Positions 40,830 to 50,410 of a DNA stretch of 62,832 nt are shown piece after piece (the first letter of the stretch is position 1; each line of letters starts with the position of its first letter). Source of the DNA: Synergistaceae bacterium (lineage in GTDB: Bacteria > Synergistota > Synergistia > Synergistales > Aminobacteriaceae); assembly GCA_017449135.1 (NCBI GenBank), contig JAFSKE010000016.1, forward strand, positions 1-62,832, read 5' to 3'. The notes under the pieces are model-generated. The model saw only the letters and a program-made list of their open reading frames with translations. It was not told the origin of the DNA and ran no database searches. A program made the translations under genes and the position numbers.

Positions 40830-42422
40830 TTATTCTGACGAAATCGAAGTCGAAAAATAATAAGAATTATCTTCTGACAAAAATTTGTAAGTGTCATAAT
40901 AATTTTTTTGTTCATGTCGTGCAACTCCGAGAATTTTCAAAGCCTCTGCCGCCGGAGCAAAACCTTTATCAGCAGCCTTACCGTACCATTCAAGAGCCTT
41001 GTTAAAATCTTTTTTCACTCCGAGTCCCTTGTGATACATCATGCCGAGATTATATTCTGCCTTAGTGTAACCTTGATTAGCCGCCTTTTTATACCATTTT
41101 ACAGCCTGATAATAATTTACTTTTATTCCGCCGTTCTTTTCTTTATCAGCTTTATCATATTCAACAAAATGATATTGATCTGAATCAGCTAAATCACCGC
41201 CTCCGTAATGATATAAATCGCCGAGTGCATTTTGAGCTTCTGCCAAATCTTGTTCTGCCGCTTTCATGTACCATTCAATAGCAAGTTTTGAATTTTTTTC
41301 AACGTACTGGCCGTTACGATACATTTCAGCAATATTAAATTGAGCAGCCGGAAGATTCTGTTTTGCTGCCTTCATATACCATTCAAACTCTTGTTTATTA
41401 TCTTTCGGAACTCCTAATCCGTTTGAATACATGTAACCTAAATTATTTTGAGCTTTTACATTTCCCTGTTCTGCCGACTTAGTGTACCATTTAACAGCCT
41501 GCGAATAACTTTGTTTGACTCGCATTCCCTGTTCATACAGTGAACCGAGTTTCCATTGAGATTCTGAATCTCCGTTTTCGGCTTCAGCAATTATCTTTTC
41601 GACTTCTTCGAGTTTTATAAAATTTTTATCAGGGCGTTTTTCAGCAAAATCTTTTTCGACGATTAAAGAATCAGCTTCTTTCAGTGAAAGAGGTTCGACT
41701 TTATCACCATGCCATATTGAATCATAATTTCCGGCTTCATCAAAAATTTTTGCAACGCTGTAATTCTCACGCACTGAAATAATTTTTATAACTGCGATGT
41801 TCACAATTTTCCTTCCAAGATTAGAATTGAATTTATCAGCATTATTTCCCTCAGCATAAACACGGTAAAGATCATTGACACAAACACCATAATTATTGCC
41901 TCTGTCGATCGTGATAAATCCGTCCTTTATGTTTGTAACTTTCGGATAATCTTCCGTAAATTCTTCTAATATTCTATAAGCAAGCCTTGATGAAGCCGTA
42001 AAAATAGAGTCTTCATCAAGGGATAAAAGAGGTTCGAACTGCGAAAAAATTACTTCACCGTTTACAGTATTTACTACACGGGCATGAATTGTTAAATTTT
42101 CCTGATGTTCAAGAAAACCCATGATAATATATTGACAACCTGCTAATTTCCCAATATCAACTGCTTTTGAAGGATCAACAAGTCCTGAAATATTCATTTT
42201 CTGTTCACGGCCAACAACATCTAAATTTTCACGTTCGACAAGAGTAAAAAATTTTGAATTTGCTAAAACTCCCGTTAAAGTATTCATGATTTCATCAATC
42301 TGTTCATCATTAGCAGTTTTTGAAGTGAAACGAATAATACATGCTCTGATAGTTTCGTTTGCTAAAGAATTTACAGCGAAAATAAAAATAAAAATGAAGG
42401 CAACAAAAATTTTTTTCTTCAC
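40830..42422 (-). CDS. Exported CsgG-like / FlgT-like protein with Sel1 repeats, 530 residues
   Basis: Paralogue of the downstream gene: signal peptide (KKKIFVAFIFIFIFAVNSLA), CsgG-like domain (TLVERENLDVVGREQKMNIS, IGKLAGCQYIIMG), beta domain (FITIDRGNNYGVCVNDLYRV), tail KVEPLSLKEADSLIVEKDFA, then about six Sel1 repeats (e.g. MYSNGLGVPKDNKQEFEWY). The TIR gene lies 6 nt upstream, so the three proteins are made together. Confidence 0.8.
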   Translation of the reverse strand: MKKKIFVAFIFIFIFAVNSLANETIRACIIRFTSKTANDEQIDEIMNTLTGVLANSKFFTLVERENLDVVGREQKMNISGLVDPSKAVDIGKLAGCQYIIMGFLEHQENLTIHARVVNTVNGEVIFSQFEPLLSLDEDSIFTASSRLAYRILEEFTEDYPKVTNIKDGFITIDRGNNYGVCVNDLYRVYAEGNNADKFNSNLGRKIVNIAVIKIISVRENYSVAKIFDEAGNYDSIWHGDKVEPLSLKEADSLIVEKDFAEKRPDKNFIKLEEVEKIIAEAENGDSESQWKLGSLYEQGMRVKQSYSQAVKWYTKSAEQGNVKAQNNLGYMYSNGLGVPKDNKQEFEWYMKAAKQNLPAAQFNIAEMYRNGQYVEKNSKLAIEWYMKAAEQDLAEAQNALGDLYHYGGGDLADSDQYHFVEYDKADKEKNGGIKVNYYQAVKWYKKAANQGYTKAEYNLGMMYHKGLGVKKDFNKALEWYGKAADKGFAPAAEALKILGVARHEQKNYYDTYKFLSEDNSYYFSTSISSE

Positions 42423-42428
42423 GATTTT

Positions 42429-43436
42429 TCACTCCTTCAAGTCTTTGAATAATTCTGAAGTCGCAGAATTTATAGCGTTATCAAGGGCTTTTAACTGGGC
42501 ACTATCACCGGAATAACTAAGTCCGTTACTTTCCATAGTTTTAGCAGAAAAAATTTCCCCGTCAGGTGTAACTATGCTAAGCGTAACTGAAGCTGTTGCA
42601 CTGAAAAATTGAAACTCATTTTCTCTTGGTTCACTTATATTGAAAGATATTATAATTTCCGAAATACCATGATTTTTAACGTCAAAATTCAAAAAACTGC
42701 TCAAAAAATTTCCAAGAATTTTACGAAAGATTTTTTTCCTGTCGTAGTTATTATTTATTTTTTTTGCGTTTATTTTGTCGATTATGTTATAGCCTTTTTG
42801 AGTCATTAATTCCGTGATAATGTTTTCGGCATGATCCGAGTAAACAGTATCAGGAGTCTTTGCAATTACAGTAACCTTTTCTTTTAAGTTCAACGGGAAA
42901 AAACTTTTTTCTTCAATAACAACATCATTTGTTAATAAACGAAAAATCATTAACGCTGTAAGTAAAATAATTGTTGAAACGACAAAGATTTTTTTTGAAA
43001 TTTTTAATTTGCGTTTAGGTTCATAATGAGCTGACTTTGTAAGAATTTTAATAATACCTTGAGTAAGCGTTTCAAGAATAGAATCATCTTTCTTGTTAAA
43101 CCAATCATGCCATTGCTTGGTGTTGAGAAAAATTTTCAAGTTATCAGGTTCGACATTTTCCAGTCTAAGACAAAAAATAGGTTTTTTATTTTCAACCGCT
43201 ATTGACACTTCATTTTGAATATAAGTACTATCATCTGCTTTTTTATTGAAAAAGATAACAAAGGCATCACAATTTTTTATCGATTCAACTATTTCTTTCG
43301 GCCAAAATTCTAAGCCTGGAAGATTTTGAGCAGCAAACCAAGTATCAAGCCCATAATTATTCATGTAATCTGACACATGTTGAACTAATTTAATTTCAGA
43401 GGCAGGATAACTTAGAAATAATTTAGGATTATTCAC
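42429..43436 (-). CDS. TIR - transmembrane - periplasmic domain protein, 335 residues
   Basis: TIR domain at 1-130 (PKLFLSYPASEIKLVQHVSD, YIQNEVSIAVENKKPIFCLR; candidate catalytic Glu76; DWF near 111), membrane helix at ~149-167 (KIFVVSTIILLTALMIFRLL), and a ~165-residue external domain. That outer domain (VTVIAKTPDTVYSDHAENII, FFSATASVTLSIVTPDGEIF, LKALDNAINSATSELF) resembles the exported protein at 48290-48823. A cytoplasmic signalling domain is thus wired to a periplasmic module shared with the CsgG cluster. AAAGGAGAGTTTTTTGTG lies before the start. Confidence 0.8.
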   Translation of the reverse strand: MNNPKLFLSYPASEIKLVQHVSDYMNNYGLDTWFAAQNLPGLEFWPKEIVESIKNCDAFVIFFNKKADDSTYIQNEVSIAVENKKPIFCLRLENVEPDNLKIFLNTKQWHDWFNKKDDSILETLTQGIIKILTKSAHYEPKRKLKISKKIFVVSTIILLTALMIFRLLTNDVVIEEKSFFPLNLKEKVTVIAKTPDTVYSDHAENIITELMTQKGYNIIDKINAKKINNNYDRKKIFRKILGNFLSSFLNFDVKNHGISEIIISFNISEPRENEFQFFSATASVTLSIVTPDGEIFSAKTMESNGLSYSGDSAQLKALDNAINSATSELFKDLKE

Positions 43437-43479
43437 AAAAAACTCTCCTTTAAGTATGCTTACATTCTCTTCTCTCTCT

Positions 43480-46239
43480 TTAATGAATATTTATAATATT
43501 ATTATACATATTTATTAATTCTGCAACTATTTTCTCATCGCTAATTTCTTTATCAAAACCGTAAGCCTCACAAACCGCCGCATCATTTGATCTGTGAGCT
43601 TTCAATAATTCTTCCGGCATCGTCAAAGGATCGTATAAATCAGCAAGCGAACTGTCGGGGAATTGTGCTCGAATATCAAGAATTTTTTTAGCTGTCGATT
43701 CAATTTTTGATTTCTGTTTTTCATTCGGAGACGGCCAAATAAAATTATTATAAACCGATGGTGAATAACGAATATCGCTTTTCAATCTTCCAGCAACTAT
43801 ATTCACCCAAGCCATGTGAATCCTCGATGACAAAATTGCAAATTCATAAATTGAAACATTAGGAATAATAATGCAAGCATCGCTCGCTATTACGTCAGGC
43901 GAAATAAAACCTAAGGGGATATATTTTCTCGTTTCCGATGAAACTCTCGGAATTACTAAGTACGTTGACTCCGGCTGTCTGATTTGACAGAATAGATAGG
44001 GATAGTCAACCATTTTTTGAATCCTGTTAGCATTGCTCCGTCCTCGAATGGTTCTGACTTTTTGAAGTCGGGCTTTAATTTCAGGAATGTTTGTATAATC
44101 TGAAGGGTTGCCGTCCTTAAACCAAAAACAATAGCGTGAAAATGCTCCGATCTTGTCGTGTAAAAATTCACGTGCACCTATAAACGGTTTGATGTATTTC
44201 GTTAAAATCGGATATTTTGCCTCTAATTGTAATTTTTCGTCTGTTGTCATTAGCAATCCGCCATCATCTGTAGGAGGACTTCCTGTTGTCATTTTCGGTA
44301 GACCATTTTGAGGTTTGTTAATTCTATTCGTAATCCATATGTCCGGTGCGTCATAAAGATAAGGATTAATGTGCGAGGCTTCCGTTTTGTTACCTCCGTC
44401 AAATATAAATTTTGTTTCGTTGCTTTCAAAATTTGAAAATCCTATTATGACACAATGAACAGCCGCTTTTTCGATAGCTTCACTGCTCCAAACGAAGGGC
44501 TTATAAGCAAAATTAATTACAGCTCCGTCATCAATCATTTTTTTCCAGAATGTCGGAACAGACTCGCCCTGACAAATTGAATTAGTTGAAACAAATGCAA
44601 CTTTTACCGTCGTACCTTTTATGTAATCGATTGCCTTCTTATACCAGCATATAACGTAATCGAGCTTAGTTTCAATTTCACCTTTTCCCCAGATAAATGC
44701 CATATCGTCAGACTGTTCTTTTGTCCTCACAGACTGCCCAATAAAAGGCGGATTACCTATTATGAAATTTACTTCACTGGATTTTACAACTTCATTCCAG
44801 TCAATATGTAAGGCATTACCTTCGATAATATTGTTATAAGATTTCAGGGGTAATAAATCGCCGTAAAACAGAATTATATTTTTCGTCTCGTTCCACATTT
44901 GAGCTTCTGCAATCCATAAGGCAGTTCGAGCTACTGACACAGCGAAATCGTTTATTTCAATGCCGTAGAATTGCGAAATTGAAACTTGAATAGCTGTTTC
45001 ATCTTGAGAATCTGCAAATGAAATCTGTTTTGAAATCAAGGACAAAATTTTATTTTCAAGCCTTCTCAATGACAAATAAGACTCCGTTAAAAAATTTCCA
45101 GAACCGCAGGCAGGATCAAAGAATTTCAGAGTTCCTAATTTTTTCTGGAATGCTCGTAATTTTTGAGTTCGACTTCGTGAAACTGGGATTTTAATTATTG
45201 CGTCAAACTCTTTATTTAATTCGTCAAGAAACAGAGGATTGATTACCTTGTGAATATTCTCAACTGAAGTATAGTGCATTCCACCAGAGTGCCGAGTTTT
45301 TGGGTTAAGGGTTGACTCAAAGACTGCTCCAAAAATTGTAGGAGAGATTCCAGACCAATCGAAGCTCTCGCTCATCTCTTCAAGGATTATCCGTAAAGGT
45401 TCGCCGTCAAGTTGAGGAAGTTCAATGTCATTCCCTGAAAATAAACCGCCATTCACATACGGAAATTCTTTCAAGTCAGCTTCAAGATAAGGATCACGTT
45501 CCTCAGGTCTTTGGTTGAGAACGATGAATAAATCACGCAAGGCATTACGTGCGACAAGTTCACGAGCTTTCAAATAATTATGAAATTGATTTTTCTTAAA
45601 TAATCCTGCGTCTTCAGCGTATAAAAGAAAAACTACGCGAACACAAAAAACATTGAGACTGCGCTGCGATTCCTTATCGTCAGGATTTATGTAACGTTTA
45701 AGCAACGAGTCGTAAAGTTTTCCGACTAATTTTCCAGCTTTTACAGATAATTCAACTTCACGAATGTTTGTAGTGTTTACGTCAACAAGGAACGATAATT
45801 TATGCCATTGAGTTTTCAAAGACTGGAGCGAAATAATTTCAGGCTTTGATTTCGGTTTTTCCATGTCATAGATTCTGAACTCCTGAAAATTGCAAATTAC
45901 AATCCAGCGGGCACGTTGTGAATCCGGCAGCCAATCAGAATAACGTTTAGCCTGCTGAAAAGGGGTTATTGAAGTTCCGTCAGACTGCATTATTGATTTA
46001 TCGAGATTCACATCAAAACTTTTTTGTTCAATAATAGTTCGAGTTGATGGAATATAAGCGTCAATATAACTCATGTGTTCAAGGGCTACACGTTTTTCAA
46101 ACTTAATAAAACGTTCAGGATATTCAAGACTTAAAACATTACGTAATAAATCAATCCAGAATTTTTGAGTATCGCTTTTCTCGTCTCCATGATTTTCCCA
46201 AAAAGTAACGAAGCCTAAAATTTCATTTGTCATTGCCAT
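43480..46239 (-). CDS. Type IIG restriction-modification enzyme (MmeI-like)
   Basis: 919 residues, the usual size. An N-terminal PD-(D/E)XK nuclease has Asp60 and EQK at 71-73 (SYIDAYIPSTRTIIEQKSF). A central gamma-class methyltransferase carries motif I FFDPACGSGNF near 373 and motif IV IIGNPPFIG near 490. The C-terminal ~300 residues form target recognition (IPLGFISPDVIASDACIIIP, RLKSDIRYSPSVYNNF). One chain both methylates adenine and cuts at a distance, protecting against foreign DNA. Intact by length and motifs. An HTH gene starts divergently 150 bp away. Confidence 0.9.
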   Translation of the reverse strand: MAMTNEILGFVTFWENHGDEKSDTQKFWIDLLRNVLSLEYPERFIKFEKRVALEHMSYIDAYIPSTRTIIEQKSFDVNLDKSIMQSDGTSITPFQQAKRYSDWLPDSQRARWIVICNFQEFRIYDMEKPKSKPEIISLQSLKTQWHKLSFLVDVNTTNIREVELSVKAGKLVGKLYDSLLKRYINPDDKESQRSLNVFCVRVVFLLYAEDAGLFKKNQFHNYLKARELVARNALRDLFIVLNQRPEERDPYLEADLKEFPYVNGGLFSGNDIELPQLDGEPLRIILEEMSESFDWSGISPTIFGAVFESTLNPKTRHSGGMHYTSVENIHKVINPLFLDELNKEFDAIIKIPVSRSRTQKLRAFQKKLGTLKFFDPACGSGNFLTESYLSLRRLENKILSLISKQISFADSQDETAIQVSISQFYGIEINDFAVSVARTALWIAEAQMWNETKNIILFYGDLLPLKSYNNIIEGNALHIDWNEVVKSSEVNFIIGNPPFIGQSVRTKEQSDDMAFIWGKGEIETKLDYVICWYKKAIDYIKGTTVKVAFVSTNSICQGESVPTFWKKMIDDGAVINFAYKPFVWSSEAIEKAAVHCVIIGFSNFESNETKFIFDGGNKTEASHINPYLYDAPDIWITNRINKPQNGLPKMTTGSPPTDDGGLLMTTDEKLQLEAKYPILTKYIKPFIGAREFLHDKIGAFSRYCFWFKDGNPSDYTNIPEIKARLQKVRTIRGRSNANRIQKMVDYPYLFCQIRQPESTYLVIPRVSSETRKYIPLGFISPDVIASDACIIIPNVSIYEFAILSSRIHMAWVNIVAGRLKSDIRYSPSVYNNFIWPSPNEKQKSKIESTAKKILDIRAQFPDSSLADLYDPLTMPEELLKAHRSNDAAVCEAYGFDKEISDEKIVAELINMYNNIINIH

Positions 46240-46318
46240 GTTGACACCATCTTTTTATAATATATTTTAAGATTATAACATTAGTTTTAATGAAAAAGAT
46301 GTAATAAAATCTTAATTA

Positions 46319-46347
46319 TTGACATATTTTGCGACATAATGTATATT
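46319..46347 (+). promoter_or_regulatory. Promoter of the HTH gene beside the restriction enzyme
   Basis: TTGACA (46319-46324), 17-bp spacer, TATATT (46342-46347), 43 nt upstream of the HTH gene start. Confidence 0.7.
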
Positions 46348-46390
46348 ATAAAAAAATATAATTTTTAAGTTTTTTGATTGGAGTGCATAT

Positions 46391-46684
46391 ATGGAAGAAG
46401 TTAATAAAAGTGAATTAATAAAAAAATTAATTTATGAATTACCCGTTTTAAGAGCAAAAAGAGGAATGACTCAAAATGAATTAAGTGAAATTATAGGTGT
46501 TTCACGTCAGACGTATTCGTTATTAGAAAATGGTAAAAGAAAGATGACATGGAGTAATTTTTTATCAATATTATTTGTATTTTATTTTAATTCAGTTACT
46601 CGTAAAATGTTAGAAACGTCTGGAATTTTAACGGATATTCTTAAAAATATTTTGAATATAGATCATAGATTAGAATGTAATTAA
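46391..46684 (+). CDS. XRE-family HTH protein, possible controller of the R-M gene
   Basis: 97 residues. HTH at ~20-75: LRAKRGMTQNELSEIIGVSR, QTYSLLENGKRKMTW. Size and divergence from a restriction-modification gene fit a C-protein-like controller. Type IIG enzymes do not always have one, so it may instead regulate the exported-protein cluster downstream. TTGGAGTG precedes the ATG. Confidence 0.75.
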   Translation: MEEVNKSELIKKLIYELPVLRAKRGMTQNELSEIIGVSRQTYSLLENGKRKMTWSNFLSILFVFYFNSVTRKMLETSGILTDILKNILNIDHRLECN

Positions 46685-46770
46685 GCATTATTATTGATTA
46701 GTAAAGGTTAAAAATGTTTAGAGAGTATAGTGTTTCATATTTTATATTTTTACTGCGAGGCTGGGGATAA

Positions 46771-48262
46771 ATGAAAAATAGTGTGTCATTTGTCGTTTTT
46801 GTTTTTATAGTTTTGTTAGGAATTTTTTTTCTTTTGCCTGAACCTGTTTTTGCAAAGATGAAACTCGAAAACGGTGTTTATGTTATTGATAATATTGCAG
46901 GCTCAGCTACAATTAATAAACGAAAAAAATCTGTAGTTCGAGAAGAGGCAAAGAAAGCGGCATATAATACTCTCTCCGAAAAATTATTAGATGAAATAAT
47001 GCCCGGAATTAAAGAAAAAGAAAATTATGACGCTGTTCTTGAAAAAGTTTCATCGAAAATCTCAGGTCTTGTAAAAAATTTTAAGATTGATAGCGAACAA
47101 GTTTCTGAGAATGATACTCTTAATATAGTTGGTACTTGTAAGATTAATGAAAGAGCCTTAGATGATTTGATAGGTTCTGACATTATCACGCTTCTTGGTA
47201 ATCCAAGAGTTATGATTTTGGTTGATGAGAAAGTTGGGGGGGGGGTCTCCGTTCATATCAACGACCGAAAGCGAACTCTTACGAATATTCGAACAGGCCG
47301 GTTACCTTATTGTTGACCCAGACCAGGCACGAACCCTTCTTAATCTTGCACCCGCAACCGCTTTTGATGACCCTGTAAAACTTTCACAAGCTGCACGAAC
47401 TCTGAGAGCTGATATAATCGTTATCGGCAAAGCTACGGCTGGAGCTTATGCAAAACAAAAAGTTCATGGAGTTACTCTTTACGGTGTCAGCGGAACAGTT
47501 CAATTAAAAGCAATTCTTACCCAAACAGCTTACCAAATAAGTTCTAAAACAGTTTCCTCGTCAACGGGCAGAAAACCTGTAGGTTCTGTAGGAAGTGGAG
47601 CTGACAGATGTTTCAGAAGTGCTGCGGCTCAGGCTGCAGAGCAGATAGTTTACAAAATTGCTTATAATATGGCTTCTGCAGGTTCTGTTATTGAGGGAAT
47701 CAATGTCAATATCAAAATTGCGAATGTCATATTCAGCGATGTTGAAAAAATTGAAAAACAACTTGGAGAGCTCAAAGGTAAATTATTTGAACGTTCATAC
47801 AGTAATAATTTTCTCGAAATTGATTTTGTATCAAAATATTCTGCCAGAGATTTAGCATCATTTTTATCAGAACATGGTGTTAATATTAATTCTCTTACAA
47901 CACAAACTATAAATGCGAATGTCGTAAAAGAAACTCAAAAAGAAGTTATATATAAAAATTCCGCCATTAGCGTAAAAATTTCTGATATTTCTTCTTATAG
48001 CGAAGCCGGCGAAATAGAAAACAAATTACGAGATTACTTGAAGGAATCCAGCAAAGAACTTTCTGGAAAATACAATGATAATACACTTGAAATAGTTGTA
48101 TATCTGCCAGACGGTGCTGAAATAACAAAAATAGAAAAGAATGTTGCTGAATTTCTTGAAAAGAATGGAGTAAAAATCGAGAGTTTTTCATCAGGTGCCA
48201 TTTATGGAAAGCTAAATGTAGATAATGAAAAAAGCGGCGGTCTCCTAAATTGGGGCTGGTGA
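46771..48262 (+). CDS. Exported FlgT/LPP20-like protein, frame broken at a G10 tract (phase-variable, off as read)
   Basis: The first frame (46771-47316) begins with a signal peptide (VFIVLLGIFFLLPEPVFAKM) and an N-terminal FlgT/LPP20-like domain (SATINKRKKSVVREEAKKAA). The second frame (to 48262) continues the same protein with ISTTESELLRIFEQAGYLIV and ADIIVIGKATAGAYAKQ. They overlap at ten G (47236-47245): NPRVMILVDEKVGGG in frame 1 passes into SPFISTTESE in frame 2. With nine G the ~496-codon frame is whole; with ten it stops at 47316. First gene of the exported-protein cluster. A homopolymer sequencing error is the alternative. Confidence 0.8.
47236..47245. repeat. Homopolymer G10 inside a coding region
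   Basis: Ten consecutive G on the + strand. Removal of one (or addition of two) joins the two frames of the gene at 46771-48262. Its position inside a gene for an exported protein is typical of contingency loci. Confidence 0.9.
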
Positions 48263-48289
48263 AAATATATTTTTAAGGAGGATAAAATT

Positions 48290-48823
48290 TTGAATTTTAG
48301 ATTCAAGATAATTTTATGCGTTGTTTTATGTTTTTTAACTTGTTGTAGTTCTGAAGCCTTTTCTGAAGATTCAGTTTTGCCTACAAAGGGAGATATTGCG
48401 GTTATTGTTGTCGGCGATGAGGCTCATAAATCAAGGGTTGAAGCAAATATAATAAATATGCTTGTCAATCGAGGTTATAGAGTTGTTGACGAAGGTAAAA
48501 TGAAGAAGATTCGTGCTTCTGCCGCAAGAGCTCAAGCTGCCCGATATGCTTTATATGGGGAATTTGAAAAAATCTTGAAAATTAATGCAAGCTATAGTGT
48601 TGCTGCAACAATTATAGCGAATGTAATCCCCGAACAAGCTAAAGAGAATAGATTAAAACTTTTCACTGCAACAGCTTCAGCCGCAGTACTTGCAGTGAAA
48701 TCAAACGGGGTTAAGCTCGGCGGTAAAACTTCTGATAGTAAACAAGTAGGATATACTGAAGCCGAAGCTATCAGAAAAGCTGTTGACGAGGCTGTGAAAA
48801 ATGGAATGTTGCAATTATTTTAA
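48290..48823 (+). CDS. Exported protein related to the outer domain of the TIR-membrane protein, 177 residues
   Basis: TTG start behind AAGGAGGATAAAATT. Signal peptide with a cysteine pair (LCVVLCFLTCCSSEAFSED), possibly a lipoprotein although the lipobox is not ideal. The mature part (DIAVIVVGDEAHKSRVEANI, LFTATASAAVLAVKSNGVKL, EAIRKAVDEAVKNGMLQLF) aligns with residues ~180-335 of the TIR protein at 42429. It lies 27 nt after the phase-variable gene, in the same operon. Confidence 0.75.
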   Translation: MNFRFKIILCVVLCFLTCCSSEAFSEDSVLPTKGDIAVIVVGDEAHKSRVEANIINMLVNRGYRVVDEGKMKKIRASAARAQAARYALYGEFEKILKINASYSVAATIIANVIPEQAKENRLKLFTATASAAVLAVKSNGVKLGGKTSDSKQVGYTEAEAIRKAVDEAVKNGMLQLF

Positions 48824-48841
48824 TTCACAGGAGAGTATATC

Positions 48842-49456
48842 ATGAAATTTTCTGCAAAATTATCAATAGTTTTTTTGTGCGTTATATTTTTCTCTCAGGT
48901 TTCTTATGCAAGACCGAGACTTTCGGTAAGAGCATTTGAGGACAGAACCGAAGAACAAAATGCTCCAGCAGGTGCTGTAATGGATATGATGGTTACAGAG
49001 TTAGATAAAGCTGGAGTTTTTGACCTTGTTGAGCGAGAAAAATTTGATTATATAGCTGAAGAAATTGAATTAAGTCAATCTGGTTTAGTTGATCCGACTA
49101 TGGTTTTAGAAGTTGGGAAAATTCACAGTGCTCAATATTCAATGACAGGGGCTATAACAGTTTATTTTTACAATGAGAAGAAGAGCGGATTTTCAGTAAT
49201 TATAGGAAGTATTGCCGAAGCTAAAACCGCATATGTCGCTCTTGATATTCGTATTATTGACAATACTACGAGCAGAGTTATTTACAGTGCTGTTGAACAA
49301 GGTCAGGCTAAACAGCTCGGTAAAAGCAGCGGTTTAGAGTTCTCACAATTTTTTATAGGCAGCAAAAACAAAACTTACGGCGGAATACTTGGAAAGGCAA
49401 CCCGAGACGCAGTTTTGAAACATGTTAAAGCGATTAAGGCTCGTGGTTGGGAATAA
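48842..49456 (+). CDS. CsgG-family exported protein, 204 residues
   Basis: Signal peptide (IVFLCVIFFSQVSYARP), then a single CsgG domain: LSVRAFEDRTEEQNAPAGAV, FDLVEREKFDYIAEEIELSQ, SGLVDP and LEVGKIHSAQYSMTGA. It is the member closest to true CsgG/HfaB secretion-pore proteins, lacking any added domain, and is somewhat shorter than CsgG. Periplasmic or outer-membrane. AGGAG precedes the ATG. Confidence 0.8.
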   Translation: MKFSAKLSIVFLCVIFFSQVSYARPRLSVRAFEDRTEEQNAPAGAVMDMMVTELDKAGVFDLVEREKFDYIAEEIELSQSGLVDPTMVLEVGKIHSAQYSMTGAITVYFYNEKKSGFSVIIGSIAEAKTAYVALDIRIIDNTTSRVIYSAVEQGQAKQLGKSSGLEFSQFFIGSKNKTYGGILGKATRDAVLKHVKAIKARGWE

Positions 49457-49476
49457 AATTTAAGGAGGTTCATGTA

Positions 49477-50385
49477 ATGAAAAAATTTACTTTATTGTTG
49501 ATGGTATTTTTAGTTTTGCTGTTTATGCTTTTTTCAGTTTCAGAAGCTGCACCGATTCGTGTGGGAGTAGCTGAACTTGTTGATAAAACAGGTACTATGC
49601 CAAGTGTCCTTTTGATACCTTTTACGGAAACTTTTATGAAATATCTTGCGGAATCTTCAAATAATATTGAAGTTGTCAGTAGCAAGAGTTTTCAGCTTTA
49701 TCATACAAAAGCAGATGAAAATTATGTTTCAGCAGGTAAATCCAAAGATTGCGAATATTTGGTGTTGGGTACATTGTTAAATTCATCAAACACGATTGAT
49801 GTAAAATTGATTAAAATTAAAACCGGAGATATTATTTTTTCAACGTCTGGTATAGGAAAAGCATCTGACTCATATTCAATAAAAAAAGCTATCTCTCTAA
49901 AAGAACGAATGGAAGATTTTGAAAATAGTAGAAATGCAGCTTTATCTTCTGCAGCATCAATGGCTGCTGAAAAAATATGTGCTTATTTAACAGGAGAATA
50001 TCCGAGAATATCATCTTTGCAATCAGTTACACAAAATAAAAAGAAATCTAAGAGCAAAAAATCGAAAGATTCAGTACTTGGAACAATTAATATAGATAAG
50101 GGGACTTTATCAGGTATACATGAAAATGTATTTTTCAAAATATTTTTCGAGGGTGAAGAAGTCTTTGATTTCAATGGTTCTTCGTTGGGACATGAAAAAT
50201 TTAATGTTGCTGTAGCTAAAGTAAAAAAAGTAAGAACAGATTACTGTACTGCTGAAGTCATTGGAGGAATATTTACAAATATTAGAAACGATGATAAAGC
50301 TGAACAGATAACTGAGGAAGAGGCTATGAGAATTATTGCTGACAATGATTTTTCAAGAAACAGGTTAGCGGAATTCTTAAAATAA
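49477..50385 (+). CDS. Exported CsgG-like / FlgT-C-like protein, 302 residues
   Basis: Start chosen at the ATG behind AAGGAGG, giving a proper signal peptide (LLLMVFLVLLFMLFSVSEA). CsgG-like domain (IRVGVAELVDKTGTMPS, AGKSKDCEYLVLGTL), a Lys-rich linker (KKKSKSKKSKDS), beta domain (TINIDKGTLSGIHENVFFKI) and the family tail KAEQITEEEAMRIIADNDFS. Confidence 0.78.
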   Translation: MKKFTLLLMVFLVLLFMLFSVSEAAPIRVGVAELVDKTGTMPSVLLIPFTETFMKYLAESSNNIEVVSSKSFQLYHTKADENYVSAGKSKDCEYLVLGTLLNSSNTIDVKLIKIKTGDIIFSTSGIGKASDSYSIKKAISLKERMEDFENSRNAALSSAASMAAEKICAYLTGEYPRISSLQSVTQNKKKSKSKKSKDSVLGTINIDKGTLSGIHENVFFKIFFEGEEVFDFNGSSLGHEKFNVAVAKVKKVRTDYCTAEVIGGIFTNIRNDDKAEQITEEEAMRIIADNDFSRNRLAEFLK

Positions 50386-50410
50386 ATTTTATTAGAAAGC
50401 AGGTTATATT

